Of a stretch of 64,000 bases of DNA, positions 34,164 through 46,582 are shown piece after piece. The stretch covers positions 12,904,934 through 12,968,933 of the forward strand of contig CM022677.1 in the NCBI GenBank assembly GCA_012295275.1. Direction: 5' to 3'. The notes beneath the pieces were generated by a model that did no database searches, had not been told where the DNA came from, and saw nothing but the letters and a program-made list of their open reading frames with translations. Every line of letters begins with the position of its first letter. The stretch's first letter is position 1. Origin of the DNA: Chrysomallon squamiferum (taxonomy: Eukaryota > Mollusca > Gastropoda > Neomphalida > Peltospiridae). A program made the position numbers and the translations under genes.

Positions 34164-35050
34164 TTACACAAATCCTAGTAAACGACCTATCAGAAGACAA
34201 AATTCAATTAGAACAAATAAGATTTTCCACAACAGATAACTAAATATACGACTAAAATACGTAAATATACGACCGATATACGCAAATATACGTCTGATGA
34301 ATCCAGCTGCAGAATGTCGTCTGACTCTTCTGACTCTTTTCACTCTGAGAGGTGGCAATGTGTACATCTCGCAGTTTCCATCTCTTAAGTTGTACACGAT
34401 GGCGGTGAATCTTTGCAGAGCAAACTGGACAATTTCTTCTGCTTCTAGACCACCTCTCCAAACAGCTGAAACAAAATTCATGTAAACACGAGTCTGCATG
34501 ACACTTATCTAAAAATGCTTCTGAACACAAAGAACAAGTAGGTGACTTATCTGATTCAGGCTGTTGTGTTGATTCAGCAGTGCTGGGTGATGGTGATGTT
34601 GACATCCCTGGTCTTTCTCCACATGCTGCTTTTACAGGGTCACGTTCGGAAATCTTTCGCCCTTTTGGAGTCTTCTCTGGGCACCCATCATCCTGTGCTT
34701 TCCGTTTCCTGGATGTTGATCTCCCCCTGGTCCTCTACGTGATGTTTCTCCAGGGTCACGTTCGGAAATCTTTCGCCTTTCGGGCACCCATTTGGAGGTC
34801 TCCTACATGTTGATGTCCCTGGTCCTGTACGTGATGTTTCTCCAGGGTCACGTCCGGAAATCTTTCGCCCATTTGGAGGCTTCTTCGGGCACCCATCATC
34901 CCCTAGATGTTTCCTGGATGTTGATGTCCCTGGTCCTCTACGTGATGTTGCTCCAGGGTCACGTTCGGAAATCTTTCGCCCTTTTGGAGGCTTTTCAGGG
35001 CACTCATCATCCTGTGCTTTCCGTTTCTTAGACGCTCTTACTTTTCCCAT
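34164..35050 (-). CDS. TOPORS-like RING-finger protein, frame disrupted
   Basis: Minus strand, ATG at 35050 in a good context (GAAATGG). The N-terminus MGKVRASKKRKAQDDECPEK leads into about four repeats of GRKISERDPG..TSR.GPGTST. These are lysine/arginine-rich, with frame changes near 34770 and 34735. The RING (about 34425-34520) is CSLC, CLHEFCFSCLERW, CPVC, closest to the RING of the E3 ligase TOPORS. A +1 change at about 34406-34415 then gives FTAIVYNLRDGNCEMYTLPP and a basic VKRVRRVRR stretch. The end is hydrophobic: RRIFAYIGRIFTYFSRIFSY, LLWKILFVLIEFCLLIGRLL, GFV, stop at 34164. A nuclear or membrane-anchored ubiquitin/SUMO ligase is plausible. As assembled it cannot make a single protein. 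Confidence 0.6.
34244..34296 (-). repeat. 21-bp coding repeat in RING gene C-terminus
   Basis: Three tandem 21-bp units encode RIFAYIG, RIFTYFS and RIFSYLL immediately before the hydrophobic end. They appear as ATACG-containing units on the plus strand. Confidence 0.7.
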
Positions 35051-35059
35051 TTCGTATTG

Positions 35060-36390
35060 ATAACTGCAATAACATAGTAGGAGAAAACAAAAATTATATA
35101 TAATCCAAAAATATATATTAAATTTATTTCTGTTGTTAGAACTATTTCTATTTTTATTTTATTTTTTAATGGCAGTACATTTTTTTTTTTTTTTTACTTA
35201 TAGGTTTTATCTGTTTGTTTTACTAACGTTAATCTTTGCACAAGGATTTCACAACCAGGGCTAATGTTCACATAATGAACATATAGCTTGGAACTTTGCA
35301 TGAATTTATTACATAATGTGAGTTTCGCGTCTAAAATGACGTGTGTACAGCGTTTAAATTGTTTGTGGATGGTGATTTTAAAAAAGCATTCAAAATAAAT
35401 TAAAATACATTATCAAACGCACACACACATATTTAAGGTTTAGATGTGATGTGATTTCATATCATGAAATTTATTATTTTATTTATATATTTTTAAGTTT
35501 TGGGGGTTTTATTGTGTCATAGATTTTAAAACTTATATTTATATTTCAAGTATTGTTATTATCAGTGTTACTTTTTCTTTATCTATATTATTGTTCTCGT
35601 TGCTTTTTGTTGTTGGATGAGTTGTTAGGTACTGAAAAGTGATTTTCAGTTTAGGAAATACAAGGTTGACTAAAGTTATAGCTAACTTTTTATCCTGATT
35701 TCAGAAACAAAATATTTAAAATTGTCAGTCAAATTGTTCCAAAGTTTTGGATTTTTTAATATTGCCATTTTGAAGAAAACGTTTCATAGGCTCGTTTAAT
35801 AATATGTCAACTGTGTCTTCCAAGCTCTGCTAACATTTATTTACATATAAAGTTGGCAAAATCATTCATTTGATATTTATATATATATATATATATATTT
35901 ATCTTTGAAAATTCATAACTTTATTCTATTATAAATATAATTATTTTATTAGTATTTATAACCGATACACACTTGCAGAAACATAATCAAAGATACTTCA
36001 GATATTGTCATTATTTTTGTAACATTCGTGAAATAAACATAACGATAAAGATACAAACATCAGTAGAAATAAGTTAAAACAGTGGGACAGAAAAAAAATG
36101 GGGCGCTTTAGAATACCTACGGACAGACAGACTGACAGGGAGAAATTATTTAGATAGATATATAGACAGATTTGCAATTCATAGCCGATTGTATGTTTGT
36201 AAGGTAATATTGGTACGTTGGTATTTAGAGTGGTAGGTATGATGACGGCTGATCAATTACTAGAGTTTACATGAAATTGATATTTGTGGATAGGTAGATA
36301 AATATAGAATAAAAATAATAAGACAGGTAGGCAGGCAGATGTGACAAATCTGATAAGCAGTGGTTATAGTCATGTTGAGAGCATAGAAAT

Positions 36391-36478
<88 letters not shown>

Positions 36479-36934
36479 TAGAATAAGAGGTAATACACTC
36501 AGATACAGAGAGAAATGCAAAAATCTATTTTAATAATCAGCTTATTTTGTAATTTGTCTTTTTTCCTCTTTTTCTTTACTTTATTTTATTGTGTTTATTT
36601 GTCAGTTTATTTGACAGTTCATTTTGTTTCATTTAATTTATTTTTTAAATAATATTATTGATAGTTTTTCATTTTTTTATTTTATTTATTTCATGATGGA
36701 ATTTCCTAATTTCGTTTTAAAATAATGTCTTCAGAATTATTTGATTTCTTCTTCATCAGTAAAGAAAACCTTTACCAAAATGGTCTCGCCCAGTAAATGT
36801 ATTTGTATTTTCCGGCAGTACTCGGCAAATTTCGCGAGTCTCCGTTATTCAGCGTACTTTTTAGTTAGATTTTATATAAACTTCCGAATATTAAAACCCC
36901 CACAGTTATTTTTGTTTGAAATTAAAATAACAAC

Positions 36935-37001
<67 letters not shown>

Positions 37002-37537
37002 GAATAAATAAATAAATATAAAATAAAAATAATAAGAAAGTTAAGATATGATTTTATTCGAATTCATTTCGTAATTGCTCTTCTTATAGAAGAATAATTA
37101 TTTATAATGATAATAATATTTTAATAACTAAATTTATTAACTAAATATACAGTTAACTGCTATTACTGATTATAATAATTTTAAAAAATAAATCACTTTG
37201 GTATAATAATAAATTTAAAAAAAAAAAAAAAAAGAATGTGACCTACTAGTATTGGCATTCGCATGTCAACTGACGTAAAACCGTTGGATGTTTTATTTAT
37301 ACCCGAATTTAAATCCGCTGACGTAAATCTTAATAGACTGCGCATGTGCATGGGAGATATTATTACACTAGTAACTTTCATTTTTCAAAGTATATAATTA
37401 TAGTTTATTCATTTATTAATTTAATTAACATTTTTAAAAGTTATCTACATCCATCAAAATATATATTTTATTTAAATAATTTGTTTTCACTGTTAAATGA
37501 AAAAATTAAAATAAAATTTAAATTAAATAAAAAATAT

Positions 37538-37592
<55 letters not shown>

Positions 37593-37950
37593 GTGGTGAT
37601 TTTAAATCCATTTATAAGATAACAAAACAAAACCGTAACACATTTCCAAACTGGGATGTAGGATTATTATATTTACTTCTCCAGCTTTACTGTAAACAAA
37701 ACGAAAGAAATGTTTAGTAAACTTCCATTATTTGTAAAACTGAAAATTATTTACATAAACATGATTAGAATCTTACACCATGACCCAAGTTCCTAAAAGT
37801 AGGATTTCAACCTGTGATGTCTGTTTTGAAGATAAATAATAATATTATTAATAAGCGAACATTTATTGTTATACAACGTTATTCTTTCTTTTATCGTTCA
37901 TCGTTCAAGAGTAAAACGGTCTGGTGTGAGTTTAAGACAGGTCTCGATTA
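35060..37950. other. Gene-free stretch with several microsatellites
   Basis: (GA)n at 36400-36476 preceded by (AC)n, (AAT)n at 36932-37000, poly-A at 37217-37233 and (CA)n at 37542-37592. ORFs here are repeat-derived or short. No exon-like block is seen. Confidence 0.6.
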
Positions 37951-38275
37951 AGACAGTAGATTCAATAAATAAATAAATAAATGACTACCCTTTATAAACA
38001 TTTCTTGAGCCAAAAGCTACATAAAAATATACTAATTTTGTCATTCAGCTCTATCATAATAATAATTTTACATATTACATGCGACTGCGTTCGCAGCCGG
38101 AGAATGACGAATGATACCGAACAAATCTTTATAACTACCGAAGCATACTGGACCATGCTGATATAAATCCACTTATAAGACAATAAACGAGTGTAGACAA
38201 TGAACTGCGATGTAGCAAGATTCTTGTGTACACTCTACATTTCTCACGATACCGGTTTTCTCTAGTAAAATTCAT

Positions 38276-39407
38276 GAAAAAATATCACGTTCATATCTTT
38301 TATTATCAAATATCCCCATTATCTGACGCCTTGAAACATTTTTCTGTGCATTTTTTACAGTTTAAAAAAGCACGAAAAATAATAACCCCCTCCTCTACCT
38401 CTGAATTCAGTAATAAACGTAATAAAATATTACGTAACTGCCACATACACTTTGCTGGTGCTGTTAGGCATCATTATCAGAATAAACAAACACACTTAGC
38501 TCTGCTGCTAGCAACTGAAAGATAAACCGTTTTGCTTTGTTAAATAATCGGCAGAAAATTTTGTGAGAAGGTAATAAAGTAAGCAGACATACGACTAATA
38601 TAATTTTTTAAACTTTTACTAATCTCAATTTATCTTATAAAGGCTATTCCTCATACGTTCTGAGTGGGCGTATCCTATATTAAAATGATTATTATTATAT
38701 TTATTAATGTTGCCGTAGTTGCCGTCGTAAAGGGGTTGCTCCTAATGTTTTAGGTGTACCTATCATTATTCTTCTGCTTTTTATCAACTATTATTCATAC
38801 TTCTTTAGTGTTCAAATCCTATACTAAAATGTATTATTACTCTTTCTATTAATATAACCATCGTTGCCGTCGTAACGGCGTTGTTCCTAGCTTGTTGGAG
38901 TACTTGTCATTAATGTTTAGCGCTTGTTATTAATTATTCCTCGTACTTTCTGAGCGGACGCATCACCTATTAAAATATATTATTGTAATTTCTGTTAATG
39001 TGGCCATCGTTGCAGTCCTACCGGCGTTGTTGCTAACGTTATTTGTGTACACTCTATATTTCTCAATATTCACGTTTTCTCTAGTAAAATTCCATCTGTA
39101 AATCGCAGCATTCTTTTCACTGAATTTAAATGTATATTATGAGTTGTTTTTAAAAAAATAAAATGCAGTTTTATTAATTTTAAAAAAAAGGACGCTATCA
39201 TTATAAAAAAGAAAGAAAAGAACACGTAAATATTTTTTAATTTAGTTTACACGGCATGTAATAGTTTTAATAACGTAGGCAAAATTTTAGTATGCGTATT
39301 GAACATTATTAATACTTCCACGAAAAGATCATTTGATATTTTGCACAGTGATGATGTTAATCTCTATATTAAGTTATCTGCAGAATAAGAATTATTCATC
39401 CTATCAA
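38276..39407 (+). repeat. 1.13-kb tandem duplication, unit 1
   Basis: AATATCACGTTCAT at 38281 recurs at 39408, an offset of 1127 bp. The shared text includes CTGACG.CTTGAAAC, TAATAAACGTAATAAAATAT, CTGCTGCTAGCAACTGAAAG and AAGCAGAC. The unit carries three ~145-bp CpG satellite repeats at 38650-39065. The stretch TGTGTACACTCTA.ATTTCTC occurs before unit 1 and at the end of its satellite block. Confidence 0.85.
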
Positions 39408-40085
39408 AATATCACGTTCATATTTTTTATTAATAAATATTCCCATTTTCTGACGGCTTGAAACTTTTTACTGTACATTGATTTATATTTCTCAATTTTT
39501 AAAGAAAAATAATATCCCCTTCTCTACGTCTGAATTCTATAATAAACGTAATAAAATATTACGTAACTGCCTCATTCACTTTGCTGGTGCTGTTAGGCAT
39601 CATTATCACGAATAAACAAACACACGTAGCTCTGCTGCTAGCAACTGAAAGATAAACCGTTTTGCTTTGTTAAATTATCGGCATAAAATTTTGTGAGAAG
39701 GTTATAAAGTAAGCAGACGTACTACTAATACAAATTTTACTAATCTCAGTTTTATCTTATAAAGTCTATTCCTCATCAGCATATATTATTATTATCTTTT
39801 TTGATGTTGCCGTCATTGCAGTCGTGAAGGGGTTGTTCCTAATGTTTTAGGTGTACTTACAATTATTATTTTGCTTTTTATTAACTATTATTCATACTTC
39901 TTTAGCGATCAAATCGTTTAGAAAAATGTATTATTACTCTTTCTATTAATATCACCATCGTTGCCGTCGTAACGGCGTTGTTCCTAGCTTTCTTGGAGTA
40001 TTTCTCATTATTGTTTAGCGCTTTTTAATTATTCCTCATACTTTCTGAGCTGGCGTATCGCCTTCTAGCCATGCTATAAAATATA
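39408..40085 (+). repeat. 1.13-kb tandem duplication, unit 2 (truncated)
   Basis: Second copy, ending after two satellite repeats (cores at 39818 and 39963, 145 bp apart). An open frame at 38226-38525 in unit 1 is not conserved here. Confidence 0.8.
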
Positions 40086-40319
40086 TTATTATTATATCTC
40101 ATATACCTACTTGTCGCATTTTCTATCACTACATAATTCTATTTTGGTTCATGTACCGACCTAAACTCTCTCTCGCTCTCTATTCCTCTGGCTCTCTGTT
40201 TACGTTCCTCGTTGGCTTCCTATTTATCTTTGTTCCTTTCTATGAGTCTATTATTCATCTATTTATAAATATTTCTATATTCTGTCAGTCTCTCTGTCTC
40301 TAAGTTTATTTTTATCTGT

Positions 40320-40321
40320 AC

Positions 40322-40395
<74 letters not shown>
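40320..40395. repeat. (CT)n microsatellite
   Basis: About 35 CT units. Confidence 0.95.
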
Positions 40396-40397
<2 letters not shown>

Positions 40398-40399
40398 TT

Positions 40400-41351
40400 T
40401 TTAATGTTCATTGTACGCTGTTTATTGTGAAAGAAACTGGATTTTTTAAATGGATATATAAATATATTCCATGTTGATAATGAAAAACGCAGACCATTCT
40501 GAGTTAATTTTCATATTTATTATTCATATTTTATAAAATTTAATACATTTGCATTTTTACTGTTTTTCATAAAAATGCAAAAATATATTATTATTATTAT
40601 TATTATTATTGTAATACCCTCACTCAACAAACCTATTTCTCTCTCACTTACTCTTTTAAGGAAAATCTTAATAAAAAAAGAACAAAAAGTTTTTTTTCTT
40701 TTCATTGTAAAAGTAGTGTAACTTACTGCTTCAGTTAATGATAGAAAAACAGTTCTGTTGTGTGCTGTGTGGATTGAAAAAGCAAATTACTGACAATATA
40801 TAAATAAATACAAATTAAAAATCATTAAATGATGCATTGCTAAAGAAAAATAATAATAAGCTTATTAATGAAAATGAAAATTGATATAAATATTAGAATT
40901 TCAGACAGCCTATTTCAATTATTGAGTGTTCTGTTGTGTTTCTTCGTGTTTTCAGTTACGCATAACATCATTAATAAACGAATAGTTCTTATCATACCGT
41001 CAGCTTTTGTAGCAGACGTAAACTCATGTGCGAGCTGAAAACAGGTCTCGATTACTTCATTAGTTTTACACTATCAAAAACTCTACCACGAATAAAAAAA
41101 AATTCTGAGACGAAGATATTGTAAAAATGAAACTAACTTCATCCTTCAGCATCAATAATATTATTTTAGATAATATGCGGCATTTTCGGTAAAAAAGTAT
41201 TTAAAAAATGCAACAAATCATTTTCAGTTTGTTTTGAGTTGCACTCACAGATCCCCAAGTAGAATTAAATTTAATTATCACGTTTTCCTGTAAAAAGCTT
41301 CTGATACCGACACCACTAGTTTTATAAGGGATACATTTATTATCGAGGGAC

Positions 41352-41387
<36 letters not shown>

Positions 41388-41985
41388 ATACATCAGCTTA
41401 CTTCAGTCACGATCTGTTCAAAGTTTCTGCCAATAATTTGAAACAGCATATCGGTAATTTTCTTTGATTTATTAGTAACAGAGAAAAAAGCTTATTTTAT
41501 TAAGTTTATTCCACTAAGATATTGCCCGCATAATAAAATAACAAAACAACGTATGACAGTGTTGCTATATTGTATTATTGTATATAGGAACACCTACACA
41601 ATGTAAACATTTAAGATTTGTTTGATAATTTTCCTTTTCTAATAGTTATGCAGGTCTGTTTTATGGAAGCGGAAAGCATAATTAAAAATATGGAGCAGTA
41701 TTAATATTAACAAATTATCTTGAGAGTTATTAATGTAATTAATCAAATATTAAGTTATTTTCGTTGATTTTAAACTGTGCTTCTGATAATTTGAGAATAA
41801 ATGACTAAACATGATTTTTCTAAAATGTTATTGCGAGTTAGTTCTAGTGCAGAAATATGATTTACAGTGAAACTAGAAAATCGGGGAGCGTCGTGGGTAC
41901 TTAATGAAGAATAAATAAATGAAATAAAAACTCATAATATTTTATTATTTATTTGTTTGTTAGTTTGTTATAATCAATGTAAGTA

Positions 41986-42022
<37 letters not shown>

Positions 42023-42500
42023 GGAGCAACTGACCATGGATAATAACTTTTTATAACATAAGGGAAATAACTCTCTTTTGATAAACCTACTGCAAATTAA
42101 TTTTAAATTGTTAAACCATATGAAATAATGAAAGAAAGCAAATACAATTTCCCACCCAAATTAAAAACAAAATCAATAATAATTAACACCCTGAAAACAA
42201 TTTTATATCTCTTTTTTATTTACCAAGAAACAGTAACAGTGAATTAAGAAATCAAATTCAACAGAAAAATTGTAACAAATATAACAATTAATGAAATAAA
42301 AATGCCTATAAAAAAACATACTGTCAAATTACATGTGCAAAATTATAAACAAATAACAAAAACAATGTAAAAAGAAAATATAATTTAACTACAGTTGTCA
42401 CTTATTTACATATTTTTTCACCTGTTTTAAATTATTACATTGGATAATTAATTACATTATTTAACTGGAGCTAGTATTAAAAATTAATCTAGACACCTGG
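40400..42500. other. Gene-free AT-rich stretch
   Basis: It contains (ATT)n near 40588-40611, poly-A at 41350-41385, (ATT)n at 41988-42022 and an AAGGGAAATAACTCT motif at 42060. No coding text is seen. Confidence 0.5.
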
Positions 42501-42589
42501 GTTTTAGTTTTAAAGTCTGCTAAATAATTTGATTCAATGCTTTATTTGCTGTGTTTATTTTCTAATTTATGCAGATATATGCAGGCACA

Positions 42590-42830
42590 TAAATGCATGC
42601 ACTAAAGTACAAACACATCCAAGACACAAAACAAACACTGAAAATAACACATATACAAACATTACAATATTCACACAGAAATACACACCCGCACATGCAC
42701 TTAGGCAAAACCCACACATACACACAGACATGACTACATACAAAATGACACACACACACACACACACATGCAGACATACCAACATACAAAATGACATACA
42801 CATACAGTATCCCCACACATACAGTGCAGA
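42590..42830. repeat. Cryptic (CA)-rich tract
   Basis: ACACA/CATACA mixture with a (CA)n core near 42748-42768. The ORFs on both strands are repeat artefacts. Confidence 0.9.
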
Positions 42831-43334
42831 ACATAAATGTAATAAATAATAACTTATATTATCAAAAACACTTCTTATAAAAACACTTCAATGAAAACAA
42901 CAAAGATAAAGAAAACAAAAATCTTATAGAAATAAACTTTGGTCCATGTATATTACATAAATATCAGTATCAGTGTGTGTGAATTAACAGCATATTTTAT
43001 CATGTTATTCTGTGTATTAGAAAATGCTGAATTAAAAAAATCATACGACAAGATGGTAAAAATTGTTAATTTCTACATCAGAATACTGTAACTATCATCA
43101 GATGAAGTGGATGATAATCATCATTTTCTGCATCATCTCTGTATTAAATCTGTTAAGTTGTATGGCTAAAATTATCATTCTTTGTATCAGAAAAGTTTGT
43201 ACAGAAATTTTTAAAATCATTTTCTTTGAAGTGGAATTGACATTATCTACATCAGAAAATACTGACAGGCATAGAAAACTTAACCTCTATAATCAGAGAA
43301 AAACTGGATATATTATTAACAATACCTCTGTGTT

Positions 43335-43948
43335 CTAGAAAATTAGTTCATGATGAACTGAATCTTCATCCTCTTCTCCACTTCTTGTCTGAGAAAAACA
43401 TTTCAGTAATTAGGTATTGATTTGTTAGATTTACCTTTGTTTGTCACCCAATAGCTGATATATTTTTCATGCCGGGCTGTCCTAAAACATTCATTCATTC
43501 ATATAGTTTGTAAAAACAATGGCTATCAAAAATCTCACAGTTATTTAAAGATAAGCTTTCATTCCTGTCCATTTCACAAAAAGAATTGACATATGATACC
43601 AATACATATAATTACAAATGAAAGAATACATTTTTGAGTTTTATGTTTTTTTATTATATAATTTGTTATTTTTTTTTGTTATATGTGATCCTTTCCATGA
43701 GCATCAAGGCAAAAACCAGCTACTTAGTTTAAACCTAGGTATCATAATTATGCATATACAGTTTATGAACAGGGAAAGACAATGAAAGAAAGAAATAAAG
43801 TGAAAGAGAGAATCAGAGAGGCTAGGAGAAAATTAGAAATAGTGAGAGAGAAATAAAAAGACTATGACATCATCACTATACCTGACTTTTACCTCCAGTT
43901 CTGTAATTTTAACATCATCAACTTTTATGTTAATTCTTGACACTCTGA
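43335..43948 (-). CDS. Two in-phase short exons, unidentified
   Basis: The minus-strand exon 43948-43893 (acceptor caaccag, donor GAG|GTAAAA) reads RVSRINIKVDDVKITELE. It joins in phase to 43388-43335 (acceptor tttttctcag), TRSGEEDEDSVHHELIF and a TAG. The first looks helical, the second is an acidic C-terminus. They could follow the ATG exon at 44236-44186, but that join is one base out of phase. Confidence 0.35.
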
Positions 43949-44185
43949 CTGGTTGTCCATAGATATATTTATTTAGGAAGTAAAAGTATTTAGAGACTGG
44001 TAGATATTGGGTAGATAGGTAGGTTGATGATGTAGACCATCAGACAGACAGACAGACAGACAGACAGGTTATTGTAGATGTACACTGGTAAATAGATATT
44101 GCAAGACTGACAGATTGGGAGTAGTAGGTAAACCAAATGACATTTATATATAATTAATCAAATATTGATGATTTAAATGGAATAC

Positions 44186-44236
44186 CTCTCCTCTCTTGTA
44201 ATCTATAGCCTTGTCTACAGATACAGAATCAGACAT
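44186..44236 (-). CDS. Possible start exon (MSDSVSVDKAIDYKRGE)
   Basis: ATG at 44236-44234 on the minus strand is followed by 17 codons and a donor (GAG|GTATTC). It is the likely first exon of the short gene ending at 43335, but the exon phases disagree by one base. Confidence 0.3.
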
Positions 44237-44833
44237 CAGTATCCATGCTATTCCACTGTTTGATCAAATAACTGGATCCTGGAAAATTCAAGCAGTAATA
44301 GTAGTGACAGTTGTAGTATCTGATTATATGTGAGAAGGAAATATATTGTTCTTTACATTAAAAAGTAAGGTAAGTTTTAGAAATTAATGTAAAAGTTGAT
44401 ATTAAAACTGGATACAAAAGTTGATAAATATGTTAATTAATGAGAAATATTATTTCATGTTAATCATTTTATATTTATTAATCTCTCTCGCTCCTCTCTC
44501 TTTCTCTCTCTCACACACATACACACACACTACATTTTTTGTTAACTTTATTTACTTGGTATGTGGGTGTGTGTATTTGTTATAGTACTTTTTAAAACTA
44601 TTTATCCAATAATTACACTCACACACACACACACATGAAAAAAATAAAATCTTCATACACAGAATACAGCACATACATATACTTTTTTTATTACCTGAAG
44701 TCAGGTAGGTACTTCTCCATCTTTCTTGGCCCCAGTGATAGTGTTCCATTCATCAACTGACAGAATACACTCCTTAGAGTCTAGAAATCTGATATACTTT
44801 CATCACTTTCTGTTCTCTTCTCTATTATTATAA

Positions 44834-44840
<7 letters not shown>

Positions 44841-44897
<57 letters not shown>
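44841..44897. repeat. (GA)n microsatellite
   Basis: A pure GA run of more than 50 bp. Confidence 0.95.
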
Positions 44898-44900
<3 letters not shown>

Positions 44901-45240
44901 CATACTGAATTATCAAGTGGGAAAGACAACAAGATATAAATATTCATAAATAAAGAGAATGTGATGTTTATTATTACAGATAGATATATAGAAAGACAGA
45001 CAGATAGCTGTGAACTGTTATTACTACACTACTACATACTATATAATCACTCACCATGACCTTTCAACATGGCTGCAGTGTCAGAAGTTGACTGTTTCCT
45101 TTATCTGTGAGAATGGCTGGACAGCGCATCATATTACCCAGCATTCCTAGAGGAAGATAAACAAATAAATAAATGACAAATTTCAATAAGTATGAACCAT
45201 ATAAATGTTAAAATAAAAAAATAACACTAACTGTTTACCA

Positions 45241-45328
45241 GGATGTCCTCCAAGTGCTGTCAGTTTAATCAAGAAGCTGAAGAGACAATTACAAGATGAT
45301 TCAGTTTTCTCCCCTGAATTCTTGACAG
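45241..45328 (+). CDS. Exon-like block, unidentified
   Basis: The plus-strand acceptor ctgtttaccag is followed by CPPSAVSLIKKLKRQLQDDS then VFSPEFLT and a possible donor (ACA|GTGAGA). Helical, basic text. An upstream plus-strand ATG in good context (AACATGGCTGCAG, 45079) opens MAAVSEVDCFLYL but meets a stop. The opposite strand also has splice-like edges, so the strand is not certain. Confidence 0.25.
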
Positions 45329-45449
45329 TGAGACCTTATAAATAATTTAAAAAGAAAAAACAATGCAACAACAGCATTAACAATAATAAAACTTTTTATT
45401 TAGTATTCCTTCTTCTTTCTTATTTTTACCATTGGATTAAATTAGATTA

Positions 45450-45500
45450 GAGTTAGGGTTAGGATTAGGGCTAGGACTAGTGTTAGGGTTAGGTTCAGGC
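45450..45500 (+). repeat. Interstitial telomere-like (TTAGGG) tract
   Basis: Degenerate TTAGGG units: GTTAGGGTTAGGATTAGGGC, then CTAGGACTAGTGTTAGGGTT and AGG. About seven units. TTAGGG is the usual telomere repeat of molluscs and vertebrates. Confidence 0.75.
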
Positions 45501-45769
45501 TAGTTATTTATTTATTTACTTATTTATTTTTTATTATTATTGTTTCTTTTTTATTATTTTTATTTTTATTGTTCTTTATTTGTTAAATAAATTTATTTAT
45601 TACCAATGGCAGCATCCAACTTTGTGGAAAGTTCTTCTATTTCATTTTCTTGTAAATTTTTCTTCTAGTTGTTAAGATACAACACTGTCAGTAACAACAG
45701 TCCCTTCTTCCCTGAAGGATAATACAAAATATTTTAAAAACTTAAATTTAAAATCTAAGGAAGCAGGAA

Positions 45770-46026
45770 CTACTACTATGACTATTGCAACTACAGCTGC
45801 TGTTCCTACTGCACTCTATTAAAACTACAAAGCTGCTATTATTATTATTACTACTACTACTATTAGAATAGTGATAGTAAAAGCTAATGTGTAGCTGTAG
45901 TTATAGTAGGCAGTAGTAGCTGCAGTAGTATTACTAAACTAGTTATTATTACTACTCCTGGTACTACTACCTACTATAACTACAGCTTCACATTAGCTTT
46001 TATTATCTCTATCCTACAATGTTAGC

Positions 46027-46092
<66 letters not shown>
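45770..46092. repeat. Trinucleotide-rich tract with (ATT)n
   Basis: ACT/ATT/TAG triplets from 45770, then an uninterrupted (ATT)n at about 46026-46090. Confidence 0.9.
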
Positions 46093-46582
46093 TACTCTTT
46101 CTAGATGTTTTGATACAGTAATAGCTGTTATTATTACTATAGCTACATCATAGCTGCTACTGTCACTACCATGTTACATGTTGCTGCTGATGTTTTTGTT
46201 GCTAATTACATCTCTGTTACAAATAATAAAGAACTGAAAACTATTGTATTTACAAGATGCTATTCAGATGTGTTATTTTTCCGCCTGTGTAGGTATAGTA
46301 ATAAAATTAAACAGAACAAATCTCAAACAATATGCACGCTTCTATTTCAATATTTTGAATTAAAAAAATTAATATTTTCTGAAAAATCAAAAAATAATTT
46401 ATTACCTAATGAGTTTCCACTCAAGCTCTTTAACTCAGACATGTGTCCCTTGATGGTATAAACAAAGACTAAAGACACCGTCAGTTTCAATCTTAAATTT
46501 AAATAAAACTGGCCTGAGTATTTTGTACAAAGCATTTAAACATACAAACTGATAACCAAATATTTCTTAATACATACACAAA

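Noticed and set aside
24860-34415. Programmed +1 frameshifting as a shared mechanism
   Set aside because: Other breaks in the window have different sign (a lost G in the RING N-terminus, a lost A near 820). No common slip site is seen; indels or decay are simpler.
34542-35031. Plus-strand ORFs over the RING gene
   Set aside because: Shadows of the GRKISERDPG repeats. The minus strand carries the RING cysteines and a start in good context.
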